The position numbers and the translations under genes are program-made. This document shows positions 10,458-23,087 of a DNA stretch of 64,000 nucleotides, in pieces. Every line of letters starts with the position of its first letter. Positions within the stretch are counted from its first letter, which is position 1. This DNA comes from Hysterangium stoloniferum (taxonomy: Eukaryota; Basidiomycota; Agaricomycetes; Hysterangiales; Hysterangiaceae), in contig WHVD01000002.1 in assembly GCA_015178975.1 (NCBI GenBank), positions 1,612,001 to 1,676,000 of the forward strand. Direction: 5' to 3'. The notes under the pieces are model-generated. The model saw nothing but the letters and a program-made list of their open reading frames with translations, was not told where the DNA came from and ran no database searches.

Positions 10458-13400
10458 ATGCCTAATACGATCCTTGGAAACCTCCGAAAACTTTCAAAAA
10501 AGAATGAAAACAGCTCTGAATCCGAACCTGTCCCTCCTTTGCCATACAACCATGGGGTAGACAAAGAGAAGGATAGCTCGGAGGCAGATAACTCCAAGGA
10601 TAATATTGTCACCCACGAGACGAGTTTGGTGGTCTTCAACTCTCCGTCGCTTGACGCACCTAGCCAACAAGTTGTCACCAAAAAGGATGGTCTCGCTTCA
10701 GCATGGACTGCGGCATATGGACCCCCCCGGCCGCCTTCGGAAGCTGGTCCTGAAAGACTAGGTCAGAATAATTCTTTGTTATTTGTTTGTTTGTTTGTCA
10801 TCTAATCATAGTGAATTTTAGGAAACAACAGCACGAGCGAAGAGGCTGTCATCAATGTCGAAAATTGCGCAGCAGTCGTAATAGCTACCGTCTCCGCTTT
10901 GAATGCTGACGAATTGGATGCTGTTAAAAACGGAATTATTAAATTTTCGGAAGTCGGTACAGTGTTTCTAAGTGCCTTGGACGAAGTAGCGCAACTACAT
11001 CCTTTCATAACAGGTGAGGCTCATTGAAAAGAACCCGCAATGGTCATTTATTGCTTTACAACAGCCGCTGTCTTGATTTTCAAGGTTTGATAGAGAATAT
11101 CCCTATCCATGATCATCTCATTTATACTCTATAGACCGTTTGGACACTTGAGATGAAACGGCGGGAGAATGACAACAAAATAAGGGCCGTGTACACCGAG
11201 ATGAAGCATATGATGGTTGTTCTCGTACAGTAAGTACTCGCAACGTGCTGTAATATTGTGGTTCTGACCAACTTATAGACTAAAAAATGTAAAAGATGTG
11301 ACCGAGATAGCCCCAGACGGTACGACCATAGCGGGACGCATACAGAAGCTTTCTGAAGACACCGAGAAGGACATCAAACAATGTGCAAACGCTTGCGACA
11401 CATATTCAAAGAAAAAACTTCTTGGTATGTGTTTTCTGAGACCTGTTTGTTTTGCCCCATATTACTTACGCCACTTCTTCTTTATCCAGTCAAAGTACTT
11501 GTCGGCTCAGTCTGGGAAAACCGATTTCTAGAGTATTTGAGCCTATTCGTCAGGCGACGCCAGGAATTCGAGTTCGCTCTCACAATTCATACTGCCCGTG
11601 GTGTCGATGCGGCAAATGAAACCCTTAGTGATGTGAACGCTAGATTGGACTTGATGATGCAAATGTTGAAGCAATTGGTATCTCCCGAGGAAGAAGAAAT
11701 GGCACGGCTTGTAGAGAAAAGAGGAGGTGTAGAAGCCGTTCAGAATAACAAAAAGGCCCTAGAGGAGCTGAACAAGTTAGCCCAAAAGAACACCGCTAGC
11801 CTCGATCTCATCTCCACTGGACCACAAAAGACATCAAATGAAAATGATATGGAAGAACTTCTCGAAGACCTTCGTACCAACCCGGATGAGGCGATGGAGA
11901 AGAATGAGAAGGTGTTTGAGCGCAAATTTGAAATTCAGCAACGCCAGATCACAGAACAGCTCACTCGCACGGTAAGGAGGGAAGGTGATCGTATCATTAG
12001 TGCGATTGCTTCGGGACCTCATGATCGACTTCTTGATCCTGTAAGCATAAATACATGCCTTCAACCTTTCCGACTGACCATGGTCTGGCTTGCAGGATGT
12101 CTACAAAATATGGAAAGAAATGGTGAGTCTCTCTCGTTTCCCCCTAATTGTTATGCAACATTAGCGACAACACCAAATACAGAATTGGAGAGGCAGCGTG
12201 AAGGCTCGGCATTTCGTGATGGCTCTTCGCGATTATTTCCATGAAAAATGGAACGTTGACTCTCCTGACGGCACAACCCCCGGAGCTGTCGTCGCGCACG
12301 AGAAACATTCAGACGATGAGTGGGCGTTGCCTTATATCAATACAGTTCGGCTGCAGCCGATCAGCGAAGCCTTCGACGATGATGCTTCAGGTTTTATAAC
12401 GCTTGCCGAAGTCAATACATTTACTACTTCGCGACCCTTAGGATGGAGGTACTTATTGTCATGGTCTTCTACTAATTGACACAATAATGATGTTGCTGGA
12501 TCTCAGTCTGCCTCATTGGATAGCATACTGGGCTGTAGGTACGAGACCAAGAGGTGGTCGTTCGACCGATGCGCCTGTCTAAAGCATTCTGTACAGGGTG
12601 GCATATGACGCTAACAGACTACTCCAGCAAAATCCGGGGACTAATTGGCAAAATGTTCGCCATCCTCCCCAACATCAAATCCGAAAATCTAAATTTCGTG
12701 AATGACTACCTGGCGACGGTTTGTCGGCGTGTGACGACCCTACGAGCTTCGGTTAACCTCTCGTACCGCAATGAAGTGCTCCAAGCTCGTTTTCAGAGTT
12801 ATGTGGATGCAGAGGAAGAGAGGCTCAGGAAAAACTTGCAGGAAGTGGCCTACGATATTGACGCGATGAACACTTTAGTTTTGGTCACAGGACCTGGTCG
12901 AATTGAGAAAGTACGTACATCGACTCATGTGTTCGGGTATGACTGATGTTCTAGGAAACGTGTAGTACGTTTTTCCGATCCTTTACTTACTCTTGAAGCA
13001 ACATTTTGAGATCTTCCGAGTGTGCCAAAAAAGAATGATTCACTGTAATGAATTAGAAGTGAGTTTCTCGACAATGCATTCCTCTTTATAACTAACAACT
13101 AGTAGGATGCGGCTGACACTATCCAGTGGGTGTTTGATTCTGTGGTAGGACGTTGCAATGTTTTGCAGTGTGAGATTATACATACCTATCTTAAAGAGTT
13201 TTATTCGGACTAATTGATGAAAAAATATGACAGCCATATTCAAACAGCAAAAACTTGATGAAAAACATCAATTTAGGGTCTTTGCCCACGGTATCGTAAG
13301 TCCTTGCTAATGGTTTAGTTATGCGCACATTTACCTGACCTACATGCTAGTTCGAGTACTGGCATGAGCCATCCGGCCTATGGGCTCCAGCCATTGTTCG

Positions 13401-15011
13401 ACAAAGTGACCCAGAGGAATTCCCTTATAACGAAGCCTTGGAAATGCCAAATGTCAAAGCAGATGGTGTCTGTAATTACCCACTGGATCAACAAGACTTC
13501 GGGTACATCGCCTACGAAACTCACCAGTCAGACAAATCCACCCAGCCAAACGCGGACATATCATCAGTCCTCGCTCCAATTTTGGGGGTCTGGAATGGAT
13601 ATATTTACTGTGGGGAGTATGCCACTCCGATGACGTCGTATGTGTTTCGTGCAACAGGACAAAATAATGAATTCGAGGCTTCCGGAAAAGTAGCCAATGA
13701 CGAGTTTACAGTTGTCGGAAAATGTGAGGTTGGGGAAGCTCCTAATGTTATAAGTGTGGAGTTCAAACGGATATTCCGTAGCGGTTTATTCCAGTCGGAA
13801 TATTTCACAGGAAAGTTCGATGCGTCTACAGAAACAATCCAAGGGCGAAAGGCTTTATCGCCAGACAATATGCCAACATCGTGGACATTCCTCCTAAAAC
13901 GAGTCCCCGCAGATATCTTCCGCTTCTATCCACTTCCAAAATTTCTGGAAGACAATCAGGCTCGCGCATTATGGCAGTTTGCGATTAATGCGATACGGAG
14001 CCAGGTTCGCCGCCAATTGTGGTCTTGGTCGTTTTTCAAGGAACGCAGAGACTCTAAGAAGAAGTTCATTTCGCTCCTTGTTCGCACTTTGGCCGGAAAA
14101 CGCCTTCAAGATTCTGAACAGGCGGAATACACTGTTTTGCAACGGGAATTTATGCCTAATGACACCACGTTTTGTTATTTGTTGGCTTTACATCAGATTC
14201 GGGTCACTGTGAAACATGGGTACGCATTTGATTATGTATTCAACATGGAAATGTTCACCATGTAGTTCACAAACAGATATTTATGCGATCACTGTGGCGT
14301 AACAATCACTAAATCGCGCATAATGTGTCTAACGTGCCAAACGAAGGATACATGGAACACCGTAGATCTCTGTGATGAGGCTGGGTGTATGGCTGCTGAA
14401 GCGAACCGCGTTGACCTGACAATGGTACATCGCCCCACACACGATCTCGTCAAGGTAAGACGGGTCGTGCACTTTATGCAACATGGTCAGTTTGAGCGCA
14501 ACTCGAGAGCAGCTTTGGAAAAAGCCAGGAAGATTTTGACGCCAAGTGAAGATGCGAACCAGGGAGGAATGTTTAGGGAAGGTGAGGAAAAAGGGGAGAA
14601 AGCCAAGTGTACACTCTGTACCAAGGAAATTTCGCAGCCGTGTTGGTTCTGCGTACAATGTGAAAGTCAGTATTAAAAATGAAATACTAATCACTTACCG
14701 ACACTCAAAATCACATCACAGAACCCACATTCTTCTGTTATGACTGCGACAACGGCGACGTAGCTTCCTTTGAAGCATACAATGGCCCCCACAACTATCA
14801 TGCTCATGACCTCGTTAGATGCCAGAAACTTGTTAAGGACGAAGATTCCTCTATGGAAGGACGACTGACTGGCCTTGAGGAGAGACTTAGCAACCACGAA
14901 AAGATTATGGATGAACGGTTGACCGCCATGGAGACAAAGTTTGAGAGGAGCCATTCCCAGATAAATACTATGTTGGAGAAGATCCTTGAAAAGATTAGGG
15001 TAACGGAATGA
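10458..15011 (+). CDS. ZZ zinc-finger / EF-hand protein, 15-exon gene with one in-frame TAG
   Basis: Function unknown; I recognise the overall type as a large Agaricomycete protein. Exons by GT-AG and phase: 10458-10761, 10822-11013, 11065-11084, 11135-11229, 11279-11424, 11490-12040, 12096-12122, 12183-12448, 12507-12538, 12597-12910, 12999-13058, 13106-13169, 13234-13295, 13351-14665, 14722-15011. All phases join, 1246 codons in all. Residues about 230-430 are helical/coiled coil; an EF-hand-like loop DDDASGFITLAE lies near 12375-12410; the C-terminus has ZZ-type CxxC motifs (CDHCG, CLTCQ, CTLC, CVQC, CYDC) and the closing HNYHAHD pair, then a coiled coil. TAG at 14263-14265, inside exon 14, would end the protein at residue 1015 before the ZZ region. 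The rest of the gene is intact, so it may be a recent nonsense allele or a shortened protein. Confidence 0.8.
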
Positions 15012-15274
15012 TATAACGGATTTTTGGAAAATCTTTGACCATAGCAGCATCTCTTCAACATTTGTGCTCTCGACTTTTGTATATTAAATCGTGTTTACAA
15101 TCACGGCGCGATCAATAAAGAAATGAGCCTTTATTTTAATCTCTGAGAGTTCGTGAGATATATTTACTCTCATGAACAAGTGTTATTATTGACGCATGCA
15201 GTGAAAACATACGCGCCCAGACGCGCGTCCCAGCATACGCGCCCAGTACCTTAGAACTTCTCCACTACTTCACC

Positions 15275-16060
15275 ATGTTTCTTACACGTTCTGAATACGG
15301 TAGGAACTGTTTAGTATATCTACTTGTGTTCATTGTGTTCATTATTATGTTGGGGACAGATCGTGGTGTTAACACTTGAACAACGTTGTCTCATGTCTAT
15401 TATGCAGTGAAATATGCCATGGAAGCTGTTAAAGTGAGAAATGCCCTTTGAACCACTGGATATAAAACTGGTATCATTCGTCATTTCCAGCTCGGTTCAA
15501 CGACAGTCGGAATTCCCACCTCGGAAGGCGTCGTCCTAGGTGTCGAGAAGCGTGTGCAATTGCCTCTATCAGAATTAAGTTCGACAGAGAAGACCATGGA
15601 GATTGATACCCATTTGGGATGTACCATGAGTGGTGGGTTCGGTCCACTTTTACGATGAGGCTGCCGGCTGACTTCTAATTCGTTGTTCTCATTTAATGGT
15701 TGATAGGATTAACGGCTGATGCACGAACGATGATTGACCATGCGAGGGTTACATCACAGAATCACGCGTTGACGTATGATGAGAAAATTAAGGTGGATCG
15801 TGTGCCTTTTATATGGGTTGGTATACAGCTTAGGCTGAGCTTTCCCTGTTAGTATAGGTTGAATCTGTCACTCGGGCAGTTTGCGATCTTGCCCTGTGGT
15901 TTGGTGAGAGTGCATGATGAGGACGCAATGATGGTATGTCGAAGCTACCATATCCTAAATTACCGGCATCGTTTGTTAAACTAGTCACATTACACGCAGA
16001 GTCGGCCATTTAGAGTTGCGCTTTTAAACGGCGGTGTAGATAAAGGGGAGAATGAGGGCT
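15275..16060 (+). pseudogene. Proteasome subunit alpha type-5 pseudogene (left arm)
   Basis: 20S core alpha-ring subunit family, recognised from MFLTRSEYDRGVNT (15275-15299, 15360-15376), VEYAMEAVK-like (about 15409-15434), [17 protein letters not shown]... to [12 protein letters not shown] (15491-15632), LTADARTMIDHARVTSQNH (15707-15792), VESVTRAVCDLAL (15858-15933) and SRPFRVALL (from 16000), separated by introns. Lesions: the SPEGRLFQ segment is missing, two bases are lost near 15910 giving TGA TGA, and everything after about GVDKGE (the last 40% of the protein) is absent. It lies 264 bp after the ZZ gene on the same strand. Clearly dead. Confidence 0.85.
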
Positions 16061-16400
16061 AAGGCAAATACAGTAGGTCAGAAAGAATGAACCAGATTCA
16101 AAGTCAATATTCAAACTAAGGTATTGCAGTATTTATACCAAGAACTGGTATTGTTCTACAAATTGAGCAGTCAAGGGGTAGACCCACAAGGAACAAGGAA
16201 AGAGACAAATGGGTCTAATGAAAGGCACAAGTGTAGTTGGATAATCAGAGGTGGATCTAAATTAGAGACAAAGGGAAAGTTAACTGAGGTTCCAATCATC
16301 ACAGGGTGCAGTGTTGTACTAGAAAACTAATGTACATATATAAAGTGTTAAGTGAATGAATTTTTGGAAAGGCTTCACATTCTGAAGCAGAAATAGATGG
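16061..16400. other. No gene seen
   Basis: Unique-looking sequence between the proteasome pseudogene and a solo LTR. Short open frames (for example 16124-16330) have no recognisable domain and look fortuitous. Confidence 0.5.
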
Positions 16401-16405
16401 TGAGC

Positions 16406-17150
16406 TGTTAAGAACAGAAAACTGACTGATGTCAGTAGACTGATGGGGACCGATTGGAAGGACTTGGCTTCAGCTTATGTGCTGTGCCCTTGCAAGTTAC
16501 TGTCTGGTATCCTTAAATTTCAGGCGGGCAAAAACTAATCTTATCGAATTCCTCACAGTGAGTTACTGATTGGAAATGAAGGATAAGTCGAGCGTCGGGC
16601 CAAGGGGTCAGAGACTGAGGATGCGTGAGCACACGCAAAGGTGGGGAGCAGGATACTTAGTGTAAGACTTATGAGAGATGTATGTATGTGGGTGTTCTGA
16701 GTGGATATTCTGATTGCCTAGTAACTACAACTACAGTGGGTTCATATACAAGTTATCAGCATCTAGAAAATACTAACTAAGGGAAGAGTGGAAAGTACTA
16801 CTGACAAATAAGCTTGATTAGAAATCAGGAGGTTATGATAAGTTCAGAGGCTGTGATTAACCAAGAGTAGAATTATGAGAAAAGGAAATAGTCAGAGGGT
16901 TGCAGGTACATGCGGCATAGGTGAAAAATAGAGTAGAGCAGATCAACATAAGTAAAAGGGGACGTATCAAAGTATAACCAGATAGTATGAGTATAATCTG
17001 ACAGGGCATAAATGGGGTTTGATCGCCGTGGGGGTACACATCAGTGTCGGGTGGCCGATGGTTTCTCATACGAGGACTTGATCAATAACTAGAAACATTG
17101 TATCCTTGGGGACCGTCGGTTTGCAACGGGGTTGTGACACGGTCTTAACA
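16406..17150 (-). mobile_element. LTR-B solo LTR (left arm)
   Basis: 745-bp LTR, minus strand, mirror of 46805-47549: starts TGTTAAGACCGTGTCACAAC, ends TTCTTAACA, with perfect 5-bp TSD (TGAGC at 16401-16405 and 17151-17155, reading the plus strand). Related full copy at 37733-38539 and a fragment at 53331-53818. No internal element remains. Confidence 0.85.
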
Positions 17151-17155
17151 TGAGC

Positions 17156-19153
17156 ATACTCTAGGAGAATTCTTCAGAGTCCACAGTGAATGCAGATTTA
17201 ACTTGAGGAAACTGGCAGAGGTCAACAAGAAAGTAGTATAAGCAAATCAGGTTCCAGACAGGGTCTGGGCATGGGTCTTAACTGATTATCCCAACTCAAT
17301 TCTGTGTTAGGACTGGAAAATCTGCTGGGATCCCAGATCCTATCTATATGTAGATCTTTATCTCCCTCACAAAATGACCCACCAACCAGGCCTTGCCTGG
17401 GTCTCCCAGATCCCTTAGACACTTGGAGATCCTGTCCCAATCTACCCTTGAACCTGGTTGACATCTGGTTTATTATGTCTCCTGTGCATATTCCTGTTTC
17501 ATCCTGGCCTTGTCCCTAGTATGGACACCCCTGCCTTGTCTCTTGTTCACCTGTTTTGGCTTTTTGTCCAACCAGGTTTGTGGAACAATAATCTTTAATT
17601 CTATATAGTCCAGCCTATTGCATGTACTTACAATCTGATCAGAAAATCAATTTTGCATACCTACTAGTTAGTTTTCAACTTTGTGCCAGCATACAGTGGC
17701 TCAAAAAAGTGTCCAAATGTTTTGGACTTTTTTAAAGAAAATCCAATAACAAATCACACAGGGCATCTATAATCATTGTTTAACAGTAGGAATTGAACTT
17801 TAATATCTCAGCTACAAAATGACTCCAACTCTGTCCATATCCAATCTGCAGTTAGAGTTTGGCTGAGTTTGAAAAAAAAACACTGCAATGCTATTCACTG
17901 TGTGACTCAGCACACATCAAGAAACTCTCATCTGGAAATTGGGATAACTACCATATTCCTTAACTAATTATGAGGCCAAGTTCAAGCCTTTTACATATTT
18001 ATTAGATAAAACATAAATATTCCCCAGATCTGGACACTGAACCCAAAACCCATTGAAATTTGATGGGCCATTGATTTTAGCAGGATCATGGCTGTGAGCT
18101 ACCTGTGAGTTTCATTGGAATTCTCCATCCCAAAATGGAGATCCTTCATCCATTGAATAAATTTTCTGTCTCTGCAGCCATTAAAATATGATTGCTAAGA
18201 GACATATCTGTGCCATAAATTGCTGCACTATGCCACTACCTCCTGGTCCACCTATAGGCCAGTCAACAGAAAGTTAATTAACCCAGAAGTGGATAACTAT
18301 TGGGGTTCACAAAGGCAGTGCCTAGCCATGGCATCTTGATGGCTCTAAACTGTGCAACTGCTAGATTTACAACCACTGATTTAGGGTTGGCATACCTAGT
18401 TGACAAGACATACAATGTGTCAGCCTTATTTGTGTGGTGAGATGAGACATACTTCATATGATGTGAATTCAACATTGGGGAGTCCAGGGCAGGGATTCTA
18501 TATGAGGGGGGGCAGGCAGGACTGTACATGTCAGAAAAGGAAGGGATGGTAACTCAAATCCACTCACCATCTTGTTTTCAACAAGGTTACAGGCAAATAC
18601 AAGTGATATAGACAAGATTATACTCAGAAGCTTAGTTGTTTCAACCATGGGTAACATAGTGTCTTAGAAATGAAGAGCAGAATGATACTAATATCATTTT
18701 ATATGGTGCCATCAAGAATACAGTTGGGGATTACAGTAACCTCAGTACACCAATTGCACCTGGAGGCTGCACATAATCTGTGAGAGTTGAGTTGTCCTGT
18801 CTATTTAAGGAAGTTTGAATAATTAACTAAATATTAAAAAGAACTAAAATAATTACAGTAATAAAAAAATTAAATTGGTTATTGGTTATGGTGGAAGGGG
18901 AGAGGGTTCATTTCAAAGAGGGTGAGGGAATTGGCAGCAAATTTAACACATTATCTAAAAGGTATGTCAGTATCCATGCTGCTATCACCTGGAAAACTAA
19001 TAACATACTGAAATGTCTGGCAACTGGATGAACATCAACTTTCAGCAGCAGTATACTGTACAGTTGATTCTGGGTGCATTTGGGATTGGTGGTGGAGGAT
19101 AGGGTGACATATATGATCCCTGTGCAAACAATGGGATAGAAACCACAGTGGGA
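17156..19153. other. Repeat-derived non-coding region with one Tc1-type terminus
   Basis: No coding potential recognised. TACAGTGGCTCAAAAAAGTG at 17691-17710 is a typical Tc1/mariner terminal sequence at a TA dinucleotide, running into about 250 bp of AT-rich sequence; no opposite terminus or transposase is seen before the next LTR, so it is a one-ended fragment. The remainder gives no recognisable feature. Confidence 0.5.
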
Positions 19154-19158
19154 TTATG

Positions 19159-20221
19159 TGTTAAGGTTCATGAATTCCACAGATAGTCCCACAGAGGTTT
19201 CTCCAGTAACTATATTCCGAACACACACTTTCCTGGTAATAGTCCCATGGAATCCCCGTGTAATAGGTCCAGGGAGTTTCTGGGAATATTAGTAGTACAA
19301 GGGAGTGTGGTGTCAGAATAGTTACCAGAGAATGGGTACGGCTGAGATGGACTTGGCTTCAGCTTATGGGCTGCACCCTCGTACACTCATTCGGGTGTCC
19401 ATATTTCGAACTGACAGAATGCATACAGGAAGATGTAGATTCCAGAGTTCCTGTGGGAGTTCCAGGAATTGAGCATGCAGTCAGACAAGAGGAGTAGGGA
19501 CTGGAGCAGATTGTTCAGGGGAAAACTTGTGTGGGGGAAAACCTGTTTGAGATTGAAACTGGATTCTAAGTACATGAATATAGCAGACTTATATAGACTG
19601 TGAAAGGTAATAATACCAAATCCAGTATTAATGAGAGGCAGAAATATTAAACATAAAATGAAACAAGTAAATACCAAACTAGGTATTAGGGACGGAATGG
19701 AATGGGAGCGGGGTCCGAAACATGACAGGTCATTAGACCATAATGGGAGCAGGGCTCAGTTAGAGGGCTCCAGAAGTCCGGTCAGAGTCTGGTGACTTGG
19801 TGCACAAGATAGTGTCGGGTATAGACAGGTTTGATGTGCAGGAGGTCCGGTGGAGTCTGGTGGGTTTTCCAATGACTGGTGTGTGAGATGCAGAGACAGA
19901 TCATAACAGGAGCAGGGTTCTATGCTCTGTTAGAGGGGTTCCGGGAGTCCGGTCGGAGTCCGGTGACTGGTACATAAGATACAGAGTGTCGGGTGTATAT
20001 AGGGTGGAGTCCGGAGTCCGGTGGAGTCCGAGGACTGGTGTATGAGACAGAGGGATAAGTACAGACAGGTGGGGTGCATACAGAGAGTCAGGCATAAACA
20101 AGCTGACGTGTGGGCTCTGGTGGGAACTCCAGTTGTAACTATACAAACAATATAGAGGGTCGGGAGCATGTAGGACTGGGTCCGGGGGCCCGGAGGCCAG
20201 CAGGTCTTCTGGTTCCTGACA
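19159..20221 (-). mobile_element. LTR-A solo LTR (left arm)
   Basis: 1063-bp LTR on the minus strand, mirror of 43734-44796. Begins TGTCAGGAACC, ends CCTTAACA, with a perfect 5-bp TSD (CATAA on the LTR strand). A related copy interrupts the chromovirus pol at 38984-40028. Large LTR with GC-rich CCGGACTCC repeats in its 5' part and a TATATAAG promoter-like box near the middle. Confidence 0.85.
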
Positions 20222-20226
20222 TTATG

Positions 20227-21560
20227 AGTGTGAGGTGGGGGAGTTGAGTGAGGAGTTAATAAGAAAGTGGGTGCATTGTCTAAAGCCATGTCAGTGTTTA
20301 TACTATGTATCAATTGGAAAAGTAATAGCATACTGTGACATAAGGGAGCTGGATGAATATCAACCTTTGGTGAAGGGTAAGACCATCTACATGATGACTG
20401 TTGATATGACAAGGGAAAAGCCATAGTGGGGTTATGATTGTGGTGTGGTGAAAGATAAGTGGTGACTTTGTGTGGAGGAAGGTATCAGACTACTTTGAGT
20501 TGCTTGTGTAAATACAGGCCTGTTGAGTTTCATGATTGCAGTAGATTGCATCCTATTGCTACACCTGAGTAACCATGAAGTTAAATAAAGAAATAAGGAT
20601 TAAAGAACAAGTGGACTCACAGCAGCACAATGTGGATCCCAAATCACAATCTCCCACTCATTGAACTCTCCAAATACATGCTTGTATGTAGTATCATGCT
20701 GAGTAGAGGTGACATTGTGGATGAGCTCTGCAAGATCAGAGAGCATTGTTACAACAACTTCAATCTGATCATTACTATCATTGCATAATTTGCCATGCAT
20801 GGATTGGATGTATTACTCCCACATGGGCCATTTCAACTCAATGTTTTTGTACATGGGTTTATACCTGGTATGTTAAATTTCAGAACAAGATGAGAACCAA
20901 TTAAGAAAACTTGCACCTGCTATATATTTTCCTGGGGATATTGAAACAACTAATAGTCAATTTAGCTATTGTTCACACTCCAAGGCATAAATATTTATAC
21001 ATGATCAGGTGGAGGTTATCCATGTGGGTGAATGTTGGTGGATGTGCACATACATACATGACTCAACTCTTACAGATTATGTATACTCACCTGATAGACT
21101 TAATGCTGTATGGCTTGACCAAGGTGTGGCACAGCCATGCCAAGTGTTGAGCCACTTTATGGTACTACCTGGTTTGTCACATGCCTTGCAATCTGTCCAT
21201 CTGTCACTTCATACAAGTCCATCTTTCTTATGGATCATATGAATATAGCACTGAGTTCAATGGTGCCATTATCAAATGATGTATATGATACTATGATGAA
21301 CACAAGCACATTGAAATTGACCACTAAATGTTGAAACCCTAGAAATGTAAGCCTTCACACATAAATCTTTTGTATTCCCAAATTTGAAGGACTTCTGGAC
21401 AGGGTATCAGAACCTTGACAAAGACATTAAATGTTGTAACAATGCTTCAGAAACTTCAATGGAAACATAAATATTTCATGCCTCAAAAAGAATGATCAGT
21501 TTATTGACCATGGTTATTTGGTATTCTGATATCAGAAGTTCTGTTTAACAAAACATACAA
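20227..21560. other. No gene seen; inner end of left arm at 20925
   Basis: The part up to 20925 repeats in the right arm; 20926-21560 has no counterpart there. A segment at 20255-20440 resembles 18958-19150 weakly, suggesting an old direct duplication on either side of LTR-A. No coding feature can be supported. Confidence 0.4.
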
Positions 21561-21795
21561 AGCTCTGAATTCAAAAACTCAAAAGTAGCTGACTGCATCC
21601 TTCTGGGAGTTAAACTCACTGAAGCACTTTCAGTATGCCACAAAATCCCAGGTTCATCTTCAACATGGCATTCACCTTGGACAGGCCCTTCTCAAAATTT
21701 GTCTCCATAGTGGTCAACCATTCATCAATAATCTTTTCATGGTTGCTAAGTCTCTTCTCAAGGCCTGTCAGTACTCCTTCTATAGAGGAATCTTT

Positions 21796-22178
21796 TGTAA
21801 GAATTACATAATAGGGTGAAAAGTATTGACCTGAGCTGGATTTGAACCAGCAACCACTATATCTGGATTACATGTCTAGTGCTCTTAACCCCTGAGCTAT
21901 CAGGCCATTAAGAGTAGTTCTGTTAGGAACCAGTCACTGAGATGGTTAGTCATCAGTAAGATATTATTTTATCCAAGTCAACCATTGCTCATTCAATGTA
22001 TTAAATTTTTTGGGTTTGCAAACAATGTAGCATGTGATTGATGGGTAACCAGGTATGGTATTACCAGTAGTAGGTACTTAAACTACATAGGTACTTGTAC
22101 TATACACTCCATACATTTGCAACATGTTCTTTGTACCCAAACTGAGTCAAGTGTATTATGAACTCGCAAATTCTAACA
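21796..22178 (-). mobile_element. LTR-D solo LTR-like insertion, uninterrupted copy
   Basis: 383 bp, minus strand, with TGTTAGAATT start and TTCTTACA end. TSD TCTTT (AAAGA on the element strand) is perfect at 21791-21795 and 22179-22183. Reference for the family: no coding frame, tRNA-like module in the last third. Confidence 0.75.
21827..21906 (-). tRNA. tRNA-Thr-like sequence inside LTR-D
   Basis: 80-nt version with complete A box and B box (GGTTCAAATCC). Acceptor 7/7 pairs, T-stem 5/5, D-stem GCTC/GAGC; loop CATGTAA with A at position 33 and a long variable loop argue against a working tRNA. Confidence 0.5.
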
Positions 22179-22305
22179 TCTTTGTCTTTCACAAGTTCTT
22201 GGCATCTAATGAGGTCATGAGTGTAGTAGTTGTGGGGGCCATCCTTAAAGGGAGCCCATAGGCTGGATGGCTCATTCCAGCATCTAATGGACCCACCATC
22301 CAGCC

Positions 22306-22785
22306 TTGTCCGACTCAGACTGATATCTGCAAAGCTGTATGGTTGGGTAGGGGGAGAGCATTAGCTCTCCATGTAAGTGTGGGAAGACTTGCCGCTCGGG
22401 AGGGTGGGCATCCCCATGCTTCTACAACTTTGCAATAATAATCCAAGAGAATCCAATTACTCTCGATCCATTAATTTGGCTATTTACTGTATCAAAAACG
22501 TTCTCAGCATGAGGGCAAGGGTGGGTGGGTACACTAATTCAGAAAGATAAAGGAACGATGATGTGGAATGGGCGAAAAATTATAATGACTGTAAATCGAT
22601 CATTGTCGTCAGGAAGAAGGAGGTGTGGGAGTCCTCCATTTGCTCAGCTGGATGTTGAGTGTCACACTTTCCCGGCAAGCGTGGGATCGTGTGACACTTG
22701 ACACTATTCAGCCTTGTCCAACTCAGACTGATATCTGCAAAGCTGTATGGTTGGGTAGGGGGAGAGTGTTAGCTCTCCGCATAAG
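22306..22785 (-). repeat. DIRS element 2 terminal block (B1 partial, A2, B2)
   Basis: B1 22714-22785 (cut by the chromovirus LTR at 22786), A2 22530-22637, B2 22306-22397. It aligns with 2660-3128 of DIRS element 1; A2 here keeps the TTCCACATCATC segment that element 1 has lost. Confidence 0.75.
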
Positions 22786-23087
22786 TGTAAGGGCGACTCT
22801 CTAGACCACACTGACTCACACTATGACTGAGTTGGGGCACTAGCAGAGGGAATCTGAAGTAAGTTTTATACCTATCTATTATATACATACAATGTACATT
22901 ATTACTTACCTAGCAGAGGGAATCCGAAGAGAAAAGTCTAAGGAATCCTTGGCTAGCGAGTGACTAACTAAAGGTGCAGCTGAGTTTGAAAATGTGATAA
23001 AAACAAAGTACTCTTATCCTTGACTTATGAGACTATATTAAGGAAGGTCAGGGATGAATTTAGAAAACTTGAGATTGTCCCCTGACA
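22786..23087 (-). repeat. Chromovirus 2 3' LTR (302 bp)
   Basis: On the element strand begins TGTCAGGGGACAATC and ends GTCGCCCTTACA. Preceded by the PPT AAAAGGGGGGGTGA (23088-23101). The outer flank is DIRS repeat B1. Confidence 0.8.

Larger units (their letters stand above)
10626..20925 (+). repeat. Left arm of a 10.3-kb inverted duplication
   Basis: Every base x here corresponds to base 63955-x in 43031-53329 on the other strand. All open frames in the two arms, including a 287-codon exon-spanning frame and solo LTRs, are identical; at the outer edge I see one mismatch (10636 versus 53319). The outer end lies inside exon 1 of the ZZ/EF-hand gene; the partner breaks into LTR-B sequence. The inner end abuts 5'-truncated chromovirus gag on the other side. 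The arms are separated by about 22.1 kb. Confidence 0.93.
21565..22290 (-). pseudogene. Inverted relic of ZZ/EF-hand gene last exon with LTR-D insertion
   Basis: Minus-strand copy of the relic at 3133-3255/8643-8868: coiled-coil segment at 21680-21795, LTR-D at 21796-22178, then the exon-14/last-exon fusion at 22184-22290. Copia is absent here, so this copy keeps the uninterrupted target. It joins directly to DIRS element 2 terminal repeats at 22306. Confidence 0.75.

Noticed and set aside
14242..14265. A small intron removing the TAG at 14263
   Set aside because: The only GT...AG pair (GTATTC to TAG) would give a 30-nt intron, shorter than any other intron in this gene (about 50-66 nt).
19930..20424. 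164-codon ORF (and mirror 43531-44025)
   Set aside because: Lies over LTR-A and its flank; Pro/Thr/Cys-rich translation of CCGGACTCC repeats.
20235..20426. 63-codon ORF in both arms
   Set aside because: No recognisable domain, ends by chance; present twice only because the arms are duplicated.
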